Shown piece after piece: positions 1 to 11,290 of a stretch of DNA of 64,000 nt (its first letter is position 1; each line of letters starts with the position of its first letter). The notes beneath the pieces are model-generated. The model ran no database searches, was not told the DNA's origin, and saw only the letters and a program-made list of their open reading frames with translations. The stretch is from Cynocephalus volans. Its lineage: Eukaryota; Chordata; Mammalia; Dermoptera; Cynocephalidae. The stretch spans positions 185,880,071 to 185,944,070 of the forward strand of contig NC_084462.1 of the NCBI RefSeq assembly GCF_027409185.1, in the 5' to 3' direction. Position numbers and translations under genes: made by a program.

Positions 1-1690
1 TGAGCTGAGGACAGCGGCCAGCACAGCTTGTATTCAACACCTTCAATGTGACAAGTGGAAGTGAACAAGCAGCAACCAGAAGGAAACACCAACACAGCCC
101 TTTTCTCCAGGTGTGACACGAGGAGTTCTGGGTTCAGGTCTCACACGTAAGAAGCTTGGGTGTCATCACTCCCATCCAGACAAAAGTAAAAACTCTGAAC
201 TAAATGAAAATTGGTGACAATTCTTTTATCTGTAGAAGAATTTATGTCACCGGGTGAACGGCTGTCCCCAAAACTGAAGATGCAGCCAGGAAGACACAGA
301 GGGTCATAACCTGTCTGATTAGAAACTCATGAGCAGAAACCTCCGTGGGATCCAGGACTGGGGGAGAAAAACCAGAGCTGCAGCTGAAGAATTGCTGAAG
401 ACTCAGAGCTGGGAAGTCTGAGAGTTGGGTGCAGCCCAGTGCAATGGTCTCAGGGATCCCCAAACTTTAAACTCTACCTCAGGGGCCCACCGTGTTCTCC
501 TAGAAAATATCGGAGAAGAATCCTGATGTTCACAGCAGAGAAAGGGAGGAAGGAGCCGTTCTGAAATACCCCAGAGCATGACCTTCTCTATAAGAAGCCT
601 TGACCTCAGGAGAAGCGAGTTTAGCTGATCCTAATGGATTGCAGATTCATCAGAGCATCATTGACCTGAGAGGAGAAAAAACGAATCCCCTCCCCCTCCC
701 ACAAGAGACTTGCAGTGTCCCCTAAAGGAAGGTAAAGGGAGAAGCACTTGGGAAGGTCCCCCCCAGGACACGGCTCACTACAGGACAGAACTCATCCTAG
801 GACTGTGCACTGCTTCCCTACCCCACACCTTACCCACATCCACAGGGCTTCTGTATCATGACAGAGAGAAACTAAAACATAACATGCACCTTAGACACGA
901 TTTAAGAAGTGTCCATGAAAATGTAGTTCACAGAGGAGACAAAAACAAGGACATCAGGGACATTTTATGGAGTTTGTTCTTTGTCTTGTCATCCCGTCAG
1001 GCTCTTGTCCCTGCCAGACCCACCCCAAAATTCAGCCGAGCAAGGCTCTGCTGTGTTTTCATCTCTGTGCTTGTCACCCTGAATCCTCCACATGGAAATA
1101 TCATAGCTATGTGTGGCCCTCAGGCATCTGCTTCTCCATCCAGCACACTGAGGAATGGACAGAGAGTGGGACAAATCCTCAACATCAATGTCCACAGTGT
1201 AGATGAGGACCCAGAGGCTAAACTGCCCCACTGAGGATAGAGACGCCGTGGGCAGGGGTCCTGTAGCATGATAATGACCACGTGGCTGTAGCTGCACTTT
1301 GTATACGGAAAAATGCTGATTTAGGTACAGGGTCCTCAAGACTAATCTAAAGTTTCTGGAAAATAATACTAGATCATAACGATTTGTGTGTCAGGAAAAT
1401 AACAGGTCAAGAAAAAACCTGAGAAAGAAAAGTCCCCAGTGAAAAGAACCTTCTCTTCTGCACATGAGGAAAGTTACTTCACTCTGTGTTGCCTTCAGTG
1501 AGAATGTGAGAAATTAGAGTCACAAAGGAAAAAGCAGGACATGACCCTGAGGGACATCTGAGAGTCAGCAGAGCAGAGGAAACCTCAGATCCCAAGAGGA
1601 ACCGCCCATCCCCTCTCTGCACCTGCTCCATGGGGCACAGGAGCTGGGTGGGCCTTGAGCGGCCCCTGCAGCCCAGACCCCTCCTGTGTC
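1..1690. repeat. Segmental duplication, copy 1 (3' flank of IGHV segment)
   Basis: This stretch is nearly identical, apart from scattered substitutions and small indels, to 18288-19972 in the same orientation. It is the 3' flank of the V segment at 1738-2175. It includes the short C-rich stretch that often follows mammalian IGHV genes (near 1650-1690). Open frames inside it (for example 710-1234) are conserved only in part between the copies and break at indels, so I read no gene here. Confidence 0.9.
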
Positions 1691-1699
1691 CTGCAGGGA

Positions 1700-1737
1700 G
1701 GTTTGTGTCTGGGTCACGCTGACTTCCTGTCACTGTA
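1700..1737 (-). promoter_or_regulatory. V(D)J recombination signal (RSS) of the first V segment
   Basis: Directly after the V exon (minus strand) is heptamer TACAGTG at 1731-1737, a 22 bp spacer, and nonamer ACACAAACC at 1700-1708. Consensus is CACAGTG and ACAAAAACC. The heptamer differs at its first base, which is part of the CAC needed for efficient RAG cleavage, so the signal is probably weakened. Spacer length fits the 23-type signal used by VH. Confidence 0.85.
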
Positions 1738-2175
1738 TCTCTCGCACAGTAATACATGCCTGTGTCCTCATCAATCACAGAGCTCAGCTGCAGGGAGAAC
1801 TGGTTCTTGGATGTGTCTCTGGTGATGGAGATGCGGCTCTTGAGCGATGGGTTATAACCTGTGCTTCCAGTATAAATTATGCTTCCCATCCACTCAAAGC
1901 TCTTCCCCCTGGGCTGGCGGATCCAGTGCCAACCATAATCACTGGTGATGGAGTAACCAGAGACGGTGAAGGTGAGGGAGAGGGTCTGCGAGGACTTCAC
2001 CAGTCCTGGGCCTGACTACTGCAGCTGCCCCTTGGAGAGGACACCTGGGGAGAAGGAGAATCAAAATCTGTCAGTCACATGCAGTCACAACCATACCGTA
2101 GACTCATGTGTGACATCTGAGACCCTCACCTTCAGGAGCAGTCACCAGGCAAAGAAGCAGACTCCACAGTCTCAT
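1738..2175 (-). pseudogene. IGHV: IGHV segment, clan II (IGHV4-like), pseudogene
   Basis: The leader exon is 2130-2175 (start codon 2173-2175; hydrophobic peptide) and ends in a consensus-like GTGAGG donor. The intron is about 85 bp. The V exon is 1738-2044 (307 bp). Frameworks are clan II: VSGYSIT before CDR1, WIRQP in FR2, NPSLKSR and DTSKNQFSL in FR3, and YYCAR at the end. Two separate lesions are visible. An in-frame TAG at 2016-2018 falls at framework codon 6. The first conserved cysteine is phenylalanine (codon TTC in the LTFTVSG context). The second cysteine and the FR2 tryptophan remain. In a functional V the exon encodes the antigen-binding heavy-chain variable domain; this one cannot. 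It keeps an octamer and an RSS, so it may still rearrange or act as a sequence donor (inference). Confidence 0.93.
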
Positions 2176-2287
2176 CTTCTATTTCACCTGAACTCTGCCA
2201 TCCCCAGAGACCTGAGCCCTGTCTGAGGACAGACCTGTGAGCTTCCACGTCAGAAGTGTCCACATTTACTCTAGAGCTTGAAGGAAA

Positions 2288-2295
2288 ATTTGCAT
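2288..2295 (-). promoter_or_regulatory. IGHV octamer promoter element
   Basis: ATGCAAAT on the minus strand, 113 bp upstream of the leader start codon at 2175. This is the usual position of the Oct-binding site of VH promoters. It is a perfect match although the V segment is a pseudogene. Confidence 0.85.
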
Positions 2296-2299
2296 GTGG

Positions 2300-5200
2300 G
2301 GGAGCTTTGTCCTTATAAGTGCTGAGGAACTGAGTTGGGAACCATTGTATTTTTTGAAGTGCTTATGTGTTTGTTTGTTTGTTTTTCTTGAAATTATTAT
2401 ACATGTATTTATGGTATGGGTGGGAACTTGGTGAGCTACATGGCATAATGTGGCCCCAGCTTTCTGAGCCCACATCTTCCTTCCTTCAACCCCTGTGTTC
2501 TGTGCTGACTGGGACCCAGCCCAACTCTCCCACATAAACTCTGGCTCTGGGTCTTGCTTCTACAGTTTGGATCCCAGCACAAACCCTGGTTCTTTCCCTG
2601 GACCCTCTCCTGTGATGTGGTTCTCGTGACACCTGAGAGCTTGTTACTTGGTATATTGTTGTTACATGAGTTCTAGGCCTGCCTTGTGTTTTCCATCCTG
2701 CCATACAAGACACAGCACATCAGAACCCACAGAGACTCTGCAGAAAATGGTGCCCAGTGCATTACTGAGGACCCTGATTCTCAATATCTGGGAAAGATAA
2801 AAATCTTAAATGCCTCCATTCCATGGTCATTCCTGTTCATTTAAAGTGTACAAAAGTTCAACATATATTCACTTGTCACCCACATTGTATAGATTTTATT
2901 CCTTCATTTAATCCACCAAGCTTATCAGATATCAAAAAATAAAATTGATTACAATGGTTAACATGAAAGCAGTAATAACATCCTATTCATAAACTTTTAA
3001 AAACAAAATTTCCCTTGATGTGCACCTGTCTGTGGGCATGAGAGACAGTCCATGTCTGTGGCATCACTCTCTGGATGACTGCCCACCACAGAGAGAGAGG
3101 CCACAGGCCGGGCTGGACGCTGTGCTGTGCCTGCCCCTGTCTGCTCCATGTCAGTCCCAAAGACAGCTCCATGTCAGTCCCAAGGAGGGACAGCCCTTCA
3201 AGAGTCCTCAATGAATGACAAGACAGGAGCTGCTGGTGGGCAATTTGGGGATGATTCTTCAGGTCCTGTTGACTCCTACATGGTGTTGGAGTTTTATCAA
3301 AATGTTGAAAGACCTGGTGAAAGATGATGAAAAAGAAACACTCTGAAATGATAAATCAAGTATTAGAACCAGAATAAGATATGACACAGATTCTGGAATT
3401 ATCAGAGAGGAGATTTGAAATAACTCTGTGCATGTGCATCTATGTTTAATTTTTATTCAAACCTTCAGCTGACTCTCCAGAGTCCTTGTCGCCCATCTCT
3501 GTGTGTCCAGGAGAACTTGTCAGGAAGCTCCGCCTCATGGAGAAGCAGCGCAGCCTCTCAGTGGAGTAAGGGACAAGGACAAAGACCTGCATCTTGCTCG
3601 TTTCTGTTCTAATGTGCTCAGGAGGGAAGGTGCAGTGAGAAGAGGTGACTGATTCATAACGTCACTCAGGAACCAAGAGTCCCACTGATTTCAGAACCAG
3701 AATCTGCAACTTGTGGACAGACATTTACAGAAATCAGAAGGTGAGGGAATGGTGAATTTCAGGTGGAATGTTTTTTAACTGCTGTAAAGACACTAAACAT
3801 GAGGTCTCCCTAGTAACACAATTCAAGTGCATGACACAGGATGTGAACCACGAATGCAGTGTTGTAGAGCAGATCTCTAGACCTTGTTCATCCTGCATAA
3901 CTGCCACTTTCCTCCTGTAGAACGTTACGTTAATTAGCCAGGCTGTGAGGATTTGTGTTATAAGTGTGTACACTTCCTTGGGCATAATCTGTCATATGGC
4001 CCTGACTTACATCAAAAGCTAAAAAGTGTGTGTTATCTGCTATTTCAGGATAAATGAGAACAACAGGTGTGGGTGTGGACTGGAGCCTGACACACTGAGT
4101 CCGTGTCACCTCTGTCTCTGTCTCTGTCTCTCTCTCTCCACACCCACCCACCCATACTCACAAATGCTCACCATAGCTCTTTAGAAAATCTACCACGAAC
4201 TGTCAATTTGATTGATCCTGATAACTCCTCATAGAATAATATGTGAACCTCACAGTCCTGTTCTGAAGTAAGTCACAGTGTGTAGGAAGGATCTGCCTTA
4301 GTACAAAGTGACAGGATGGTCCTGTGTGTTTGAGAGTCAGTGCATCACAGCCTGTTTCTTTGAATCTTAATTGTCCTGCAGGCCTCATGCACATGCTCGT
4401 CTCTAACTTGGAATGGGTGTTGTGTTTTCTGGATAGACCTAGTTTAAAAAAATATTTTAAGATAATTATAGTATTGAAAATTCATTAAGTAAGACTCACA
4501 CACCACTGAAAAGAGAAAATATCTTCATTTAAAAAAATGGTCTTAGATGGGATGTCAGAAAAGTGGTAAAAGTACTAGCTGAGAACATTTTAAATGTCCT
4601 TTAAATAAATCAAACAATATTAAAAACTATTATTATGTCATTAATACTAACAATTAATATTCCTTGCATTTTTAGTGAAACCCTAAGGAAAATATAATGA
4701 TGATAATAATAATAATAATAAACACTAATAGTAAATCACCAAAAACCCATGTGATGAGAAACCAGCAGAAACATGAACTGAGGAGATAATCTCTTTATAT
4801 ATGTGGAATCATTGATATAGAAGAAAGAGAGATAAAGAAAATTGTCAAGATGAATAAAGAGATGAGATTTAAGAATAGACCTACTCAGCAGAGAAGAAAG
4901 GGGGCATATGGATCATGAATAATGTTAGAGATAAATTGGTGATAAACCACACCTTCTCAAAATGTGCCTATAATTGGATGAAGGTTAAGTAGACTGAAAG
5001 GTAAAAGAAAAGGCATAATGGGGTTTTCATTACAAAAATTGCATGCCTTTAGCAATATTTGCTGTGCAACGGTGTAAGTACATGAATACAAGATGGTTGG
5101 GAGTGCAGGACCAGAAATCAACAATAAAAATACCTGCCAGAGCAATGCAGATATAAAAAATTAGATGTTAGACAAAGGCTTTATTGAAGTTCAATTATGC

Positions 5201-6000
5201 GTGAAGATAACACTACAAGCTACACGTTTTTGATACGTGGTAACAAACCAGTCACCATGTCACACTTTGTTCATGGTCTTCCTATCAGACTTTCTAACAC
5301 AGAATAATGCAGTTCAACTTCAAATGTAACAGTTTCTTGAGGAAATTAGTAAATGTTAACTAAAATACTCTGAATCACCTCAGATTTCCCCTTTAAACAC
5401 AAAAGTGAGTGTGACACTGGTTGATTTGCTGTTTGTATATTACGAAGTCAGCCCTTTGAAGTTCACATCTGATCTGTGTGATAATTTTGAGACTGTCACT
5501 GTATGTAAAGGAAAACCGCATGTAATCATTTAAAAAGGTTTCCATTAATAATCATGCTCAGTTGAAATATAGAGACACACTCTTCTGTCCTGTGTCCAGG
5601 TTCCAAATTAGAAAACTGAGCTCATTTGCTAATGTGATTTAGTAATTTTCCCCTAAAAGTGTTTTCAGAGGAATATGTCCATCTCCATCCTGCTTCCGAT
5701 CTGTTCCCAAACTTTAGGGCTCTTATATTTACCTGTATATGTGTCCTCTGGTCATTGAGTCACAGGGTTTGATTGTTTGGACCACACTACTCAGCCCATT
5801 CCCTGACTGATGTCTGACCCCAGCCTCCCATAGGCTTGTCACCCTCAGTGCTCTGCAGCTCGTGGCGCTGTCTGCATGTCCTCTGACATAAGGTGTGTGA
5901 GCTGTGAGAGGTGTCCTGGGGTCAGCAGCTGCTCTGTCCTCACAGATAATCTGTGCTTTCAAGAAAGCTGCTTGCATTCTGTAGTTTGTCTTTCTGCTGT
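2300..6000. other. V-V spacer without recognisable gene
   Basis: AT-rich intergenic DNA between V segments. I see short TC (about 4115-4138) and AAT/ATA (about 4700-4722) microsatellites. The part around 5820-5960 weakly resembles 13320-13450, suggesting very old duplication of V spacers. Open frames are short and lack family signatures. Confidence 0.6.
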
Positions 6001-6125
6001 GTTGATTTTTTCTTTTGATGTGCAGAAGCTTTTGTAAATGATATAATCCCATTTGTATGTTTTTTCTTTTGTTCCTTGTGCTTTTCGGATCTTATTCGCA
6101 AAGTCTTTGCCTAGACATCTGACAA
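6000..6125 (-). mobile_element. L1 ORF2 3'-region fragment, antisense
   Basis: The text reads as the reverse complement of the L1 ORF2 C-terminal region: the TGTGCAGAAGCTTTT stretch, then the part that usually follows it. It abuts a sense L1 piece at about 6120, so this is either a 5' inversion or two fragments side by side. Confidence 0.65.
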
Positions 6126-6817
6126 GGTATTAATATACAGAATACATAGGGTTCTCAATACCAAAAGAGAGAAAAAAAAAACAAACAGATAATCAAACAG
6201 AAATATGTGCAATGGAGATGAGTAGACAGTAGACATTTTTCAAAAGAAGATATTGAAATGGCTAACAGATAAATGAAAAAAATGTTCAGCATCAGTAATC
6301 ATTAGGAAAATGCAAATCAAAAACACGTTGAGATATTATCTCAACCCAGATAGACTGGCCATTATTGAAGAGACCGTGAATAACAAATGCTGGTGAGGAT
6401 GTGGAGAAATCAGAAAACTTCTACTCTGTTGGTAGGACTGTAAATTAGTAAAGCCAATATGGAGGTTTCTTAACAAACTACAGATAGAAGTGTCATATGA
6501 TCCAGCAATGCTACTACTGGATTTATATCCAAAGGAATGGAAATCCTGTCAAAGGGACAACTGCACTCCCATGTTAATCACAACTCTATTTCCAATAGTC
6601 AAGATATGGAGCCAACCTAAATGTCCCTCGACAGTGTACAGGGTAAGGAAAATGTGGTTTATATACACAGTAGAATACTACTCATTCATAAAAACAATAT
6701 AAAATTCTGCCATTTGAATCAACATGGGTGAGTCTGGAGAAAATCATATTAAGTGAAATAAGCCAAAGAAAGACAGAGAAATACTGCATATTCTCGATCA
6801 TAATTGCATGCTAAGAA

Positions 6818-6844
6818 AAGAAAGCAAGCAAGCAAGCAAGCAAG

Positions 6845-6930
<86 letters not shown>

Positions 6931-6975
6931 GGAAGGATGGAAAGAAGGAAGGAAGGAAGGAAGGAAGGAAGGAAA

Positions 6976-7011
<36 letters not shown>

Positions 7012-7151
7012 GGAAAAAAAGAGAAAGAAAGAAAGAGAAAAAGAGAGAGAGAAAGAAAGAAAGAGAGGAAGAAAAAGAAAAGAAAGAAAGAATTCAAGAA
7101 AGAAAGAAAGGAGAAAAAAGGAAAGAAAGAAAGAGAAAGAGAAAGAAAGAA
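6818..7151. repeat. (GAAA)n / (GGAA)n / (GA)n polypurine microsatellite
   Basis: About 330 bp of almost pure purine on the plus strand. It is mostly GAAA units with GGAA and GA runs. Long Lys/Arg/Glu or Phe/Ser/Leu frames here are repeat artefacts. Confidence 0.97.
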
Positions 7152-7316
7152 AATGTGGTTTATATACACAATAGAATATTACTCATTAATAAAAACAAAA
7201 TGAAATTCTGCCATTTGAAGCCTCATGGAAGAGTCTGGGGAAAATCATATTAAGTGAAATAAGCCATAGAAAGACAAAGAAATACTGCATATTCTCAATC
7301 ATAACTGCATGTTAAG

Positions 7317-7335
7317 AAAAAAGAAAAGAAAAGAA

Positions 7336-7399
<64 letters not shown>

Positions 7400-7495
7400 G
7401 AAAGAAAGAAAAAAGAAAGAAAGAAAGAAAAGAAAAGAAAGAAAGAAAGAAGGAAGGAAGGAAGAAAGGAAGGAAGAAAGGAAGAAAGAAAAGAC
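7317..7495. repeat. Second (GAAA)n polypurine microsatellite
   Basis: About 180 bp of GAAA-rich purine following the second copy of the duplicated L1 segment. Separated from the first array by that 165 bp copy. Confidence 0.97.
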
Positions 7496-7599
7496 CACAA
7501 CAATACGTTGAACGTTGAGAAGGAGGGAACAAACCTAAGGACACTCGAGACAGGGGAAGGGAGGGAGGGTGGATGGGAGCGACAAGGCGGGTCAAGGGC

Positions 7600-8225
7600 A
7601 TAAAAAAAATTGAGATTTTCTATAATGAGTACGCTAATAATAAAAACTAAAAATAAATAAATAAAAAGTAAATATAGCTGCATGATGGCTGCAGATGATT
7701 TCAAATTAATATTAGCTAAGTGTTTATATTAATCAGCTGTACATGGTATAGACGAATAGTTTCCAATCTTAAGTCAGCGCTTGCCTTGACACTTTACAAA
7801 CACCGCTAGGTTCTTTTTCACCACGTGTAACCAGTCAACAAGACAATCCTGGGAATTCTCTAAAGGTGGACCATGGTTATGAAACAAGCCTCAAAGACAC
7901 TTTGGACATTTCCTGGTGGATTTTCTTCAGCTTCCATTCATGAGGGGATTTTAATATGTTTTATTTATTGTTTTACTAGTTTTTTTCAATGTCTTGAAGT
8001 AATTTATTGGAAAAATGTTAGAGCTCTTTCAGTTGATAAAATGATGCTTTATTTTGTGTTTACAACCTGTATTATGAAAACATTTACATCAAGTGAGCTT
8101 GTCAAAATTCTAAACACAAGAGCACACACACACATATACACAAGGAAAATACGCTTTTGGAAGACTACATGACAAATAGACACTTTGCAAACAAAGTGTT
8201 GACATTCTTCAGAGAAATGGTAAAA
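7600..8225. other. Spacer, nothing recognised
   Basis: AT-rich sequence with one open frame of 99 codons (7873-8172) that has no recognisable motif and no homology I can name. There is a short CA-rich run near 8125-8145. Probably old repeat-derived DNA. Confidence 0.5.
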
Positions 8226-9830
8226 ACTATCCAAAATTTCACATCAAGGAACAAAAGACACCACACAGCCAAAGCAATCCAGAGAAAGAAAAAATAATAA
8301 TAAAGCTGGAGGCGTTAAACTACCTGACTTTAAATTCCACTACAAATCTATAGTAAGAGAAACAGCATGGAACCGGCATAAAAACAGACACTAAAACCAA
8401 TGCAACAGAACAGAGAACCCAGAAAACAAACCACATACTTACAGCCAACTGGTCTTTGACAAAGGCACCAAGAGCACACATCAGTGAAAAGACTGACTCT
8501 TCAATATATGGTGCTGGAGATACTGGAAAACCATCTATAACAAAATAAAACTAGACCTGTATCTTCCACCATATTTGAAAATCAACTCAAAATGGATTAA
8601 AGACTTAAATGTAAGACCTGATACCTTACAACTTCTAAAATAAAACACAGGTGAAACACTCCAAGAATTAGGACTGGGGAAAAACTTTATGGAAATACCT
8701 CAAAAGCACAGGTGACAAAAGAAAAAAAAATAAACAAATAGTGTTATATCAAACTAAAAACTTTCTACACAGCAAAGGAAACAATTAACCAAACAAAAAG
8801 ACAACCTGCAGAGTGGGAGGAAATATTTGTAAACTATGCATCCAGCATGGGATTATTATACAGAATATACAAGGAACCCAGAAAATGTTGCCATAGGAAA
8901 AACTATAATGAACCAGATTAAAAATTGAGCAAAGGGGCCTAGTAGACATTTCTCAAAAGAAGATATACAAATGGCCAACAGACACATTAAATAATTCTCA
9001 ACATCACTAAACATCAGGGAAATACAAATCAAAACCACACTTATATATCATCTGATTCAGATAGACTGGCCATTATCCAGAAGACAGAGTAAGAGATGCT
9101 GGGCAGGATCCTGAGAAAGTGAAACCCTCCTACACTGTTGGTGAGACTGTCAATCAGTGTAGCTATTATGGAAAACAGCATGGAAGTTTCTCAAACAATG
9201 ACAGATAGATCTGCCATATGATCCAGGAATCCCACTGCTGGGTACATAACCATAGGAAAGGAAATCATCATGTTGAAGGGAAACTTGCACTCCCATGTTT
9301 AAGGCAGCTCTATTTACCGTAGCCAAGATTAGGACCCAACTTACATGACAATTGGTGGGTGTCTGGATAAGTAAACTTTGGTATCTGTACACAATGTAAT
9401 ACTACTTTGCCAATAAAATAAATAACAAAAGTCTGCCATTTGCAGCAATATGGATGAACTTGGGGAAAATTATGTTAAGTGAGATAAGCTGGGCACAGAA
9501 AGTGAAATACCACATGTCTTCACTCATAAGTGGGAGCTAAAAATAAAACAGAAAAAGAAATAAAGATACAATGATGACAATAACTTGTAGAAATTTCAAA
9601 AGGGGAGATCGTACGTAGGCCACCAGAGTGTGAAATGAGGAGGGGGGATGGGTTTAGCATGGAATTGATAAAGAACCCCAAAATATATCACACTGTACAA
9701 TGTTGAATATATTATTTATTCTGATATGAGCTTGTATATTGTACACAGATATGGATATTCAAAGCCATACCCCTCAGATATTTACAAAAAAATTCAATAA
9801 AAACAATAAAAAGAATGTAATAAATTTACT
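8225..9830 (+). mobile_element. L1 (5'-truncated), sense
   Basis: Continuous L1 ORF2 C-terminal half and 3' UTR. Landmarks are the block around 8285-8400, the block around 8940-9240 that encodes the ORF2 C-terminus, and a 3' UTR that becomes A-rich near 9780-9830. The coding frame is broken by many stops, so it is a dead copy. Confidence 0.85.
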
Positions 9831-10060
9831 TTTAAGAAAAATATGAAAGAAAAAAATTTAAATCTTAGAATAATAAGATTATAAATATTAATCTAGGAAA
9901 ACGGGAGACAATTATTATTTTCCATTTATGCTGATCAGTGCTCAAAAGTTCTCAATAAAATCATGTTCAGTGTTAGATCCTTCGATCACTGAAGAAAGAT
10001 AGTCTGGGAACTAAAGTTTAAAATGCACTAAAACAAATGTCTATTCTTTAAAATAGCAAA
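9830..10060. other. AT-rich spacer
   Basis: Short AT-rich stretch after the L1 tail; nothing recognised. Confidence 0.5.
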
Positions 10061-11290
10061 TCAAGTTGAATGGATGGGCTTGATGTTATGCAGGTCACCA
10101 CCAGTAGGAAATAGAGATCCTTCCCTTGGAACTTCTTGAGAAGCCACATGTGGACCTGGGGCACTAAGAGTGGGGCATTATCTTCCTGTTTCAACCTCCA
10201 CTGCTGGTGGATACCCCTGAGAGGTTTGACTTATCTACACATCAGGGCGGTATCGACCTGTGGGACTCAAAGTTCCCACTACAGTGAAGGAAGTTATGCA
10301 TCACCTGAGAGCTGTTTCAGGTAAAGGTGGATCTTGTCCATACAGAAATATCCAACGCAATTGCTGCTAACATTTGTCTTGGCCTGGGGGACACGAAAGG
10401 AAACAACAAAAATCCAGTCCAGCGTGTCCTTATATTTCTCTTTTCGTAGTTGGTTCCACACAGGTCCACTCAGTCCACTCTGCCACAAAGGCCAGACTGA
10501 CTCCTCTTTGTCGCGGTGCATAGGTGCCATCTTAGCCTGAAAGACATGGGGCAGTTACCATCCCTGATAGAGAAACTCTCTTTATCAGCTGAGCCACAGT
10601 CATAAGTGTCCCCTTTAAGAAGACAACAAACATAGACTCAGATTACGTGGAACCACTTCTGTGCCCTAGTGGAAGGACTGTGAAGGCATAAATAAAACTT
10701 TGCATTTAGTCACAGCAAATGTGGTGAAAGGAATTAATCCTGCTTCAACACTCTTATTCCCAGACCCCTGTGTTGTAGATACTGGGCTAAAGCGTCCTGT
10801 AGTGCAGATTGATTTGGACCATATGCTGGACACTAGATTACAGTGAAGTGCCTGTGATGGAATTAATGTAGAGCTCAGAGTTTCTTCTGGAAGACGATGT
10901 CGTAAAACATCCTCAGTCACGTCAATTTGGTTTTATTTTCAGAGACTTGAATTGGCCCTTCCATTGTTCTATTAGTCTTTCTGCTTCTGGAAATATCGAA
11001 ATGATCGATGACAACTTTAGCCCATGCGTGTGTTCCCATGGCCTCACGTCCTATGAGTCAACAACAACTAGTGTCCTTGGTCTTAGACAACATCCTGCAG
11101 GATCTCATATACGATCCAGACTTTCAGCACCAAGGACATTGGTCATGAGCAAAGGCAAATCCTCATACTGGATGAGACTAACTAACATAAACAAATATAA
11201 AGCTAAAAGTGTAGGTGAAGGGAACATGATATTCTCTGTCTTATTACTGCAACATATGTATAAGCATAAAGTTACTTCAAAATGTATTTA
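10060..11290 (-). other. Unidentified, possibly decayed retroviral coding sequence
   Basis: Less AT-rich than its surroundings. Minus-strand open frames occur at 10294-10530 (78 codons) and 10666-10920 (84 codons). Their composition (Trp, Cys, charged residues) looks more like old coding sequence than random DNA. I could not match them to a family. A worn ERV env or pol segment is one possibility, an old processed gene copy another. No LTR or poly-A tail was seen nearby. Confidence 0.3.

Larger units (their letters stand above)
6120..7600 (+). mobile_element. L1 3' end with internal tandem duplication and GAAA arrays
   Basis: Sense-strand L1 ORF2 C-terminal sequence begins near 6120 and runs into the 3' UTR near 7600. 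About 165 bp at 6651-6815 recur at 7152-7316 in the same orientation with few changes. Each copy is followed by a purine tract (about 6816-7151 and 7317-7495). The 3' UTR resumes after the second tract (GTTGAACGTTGAG, G-rich stretch). The purine expansion and duplication split one L1 3' end. Confidence 0.85.

Noticed and set aside
710-1234. 174-codon frame with a partly conserved counterpart at 18998-19369
   Set aside because: Conservation is due to recent segmental duplication at DNA level. An indel near codon 105 shifts one copy, and no domain is seen.
6300-6320. ATGCAAAT octamer-like matches at about 6310 and 24975, and ATTTGCAT near 26627
   Set aside because: They lie in L1 or LTR-like sequence with no V segment downstream; L1 ORF2 often carries this string.
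6798-7601. Long Lys/Arg/Glu-rich and Phe/Ser/Leu-rich open frames
   Set aside because: They are translations of GAAA/GGAA microsatellites; the same holds for 53343-53478.
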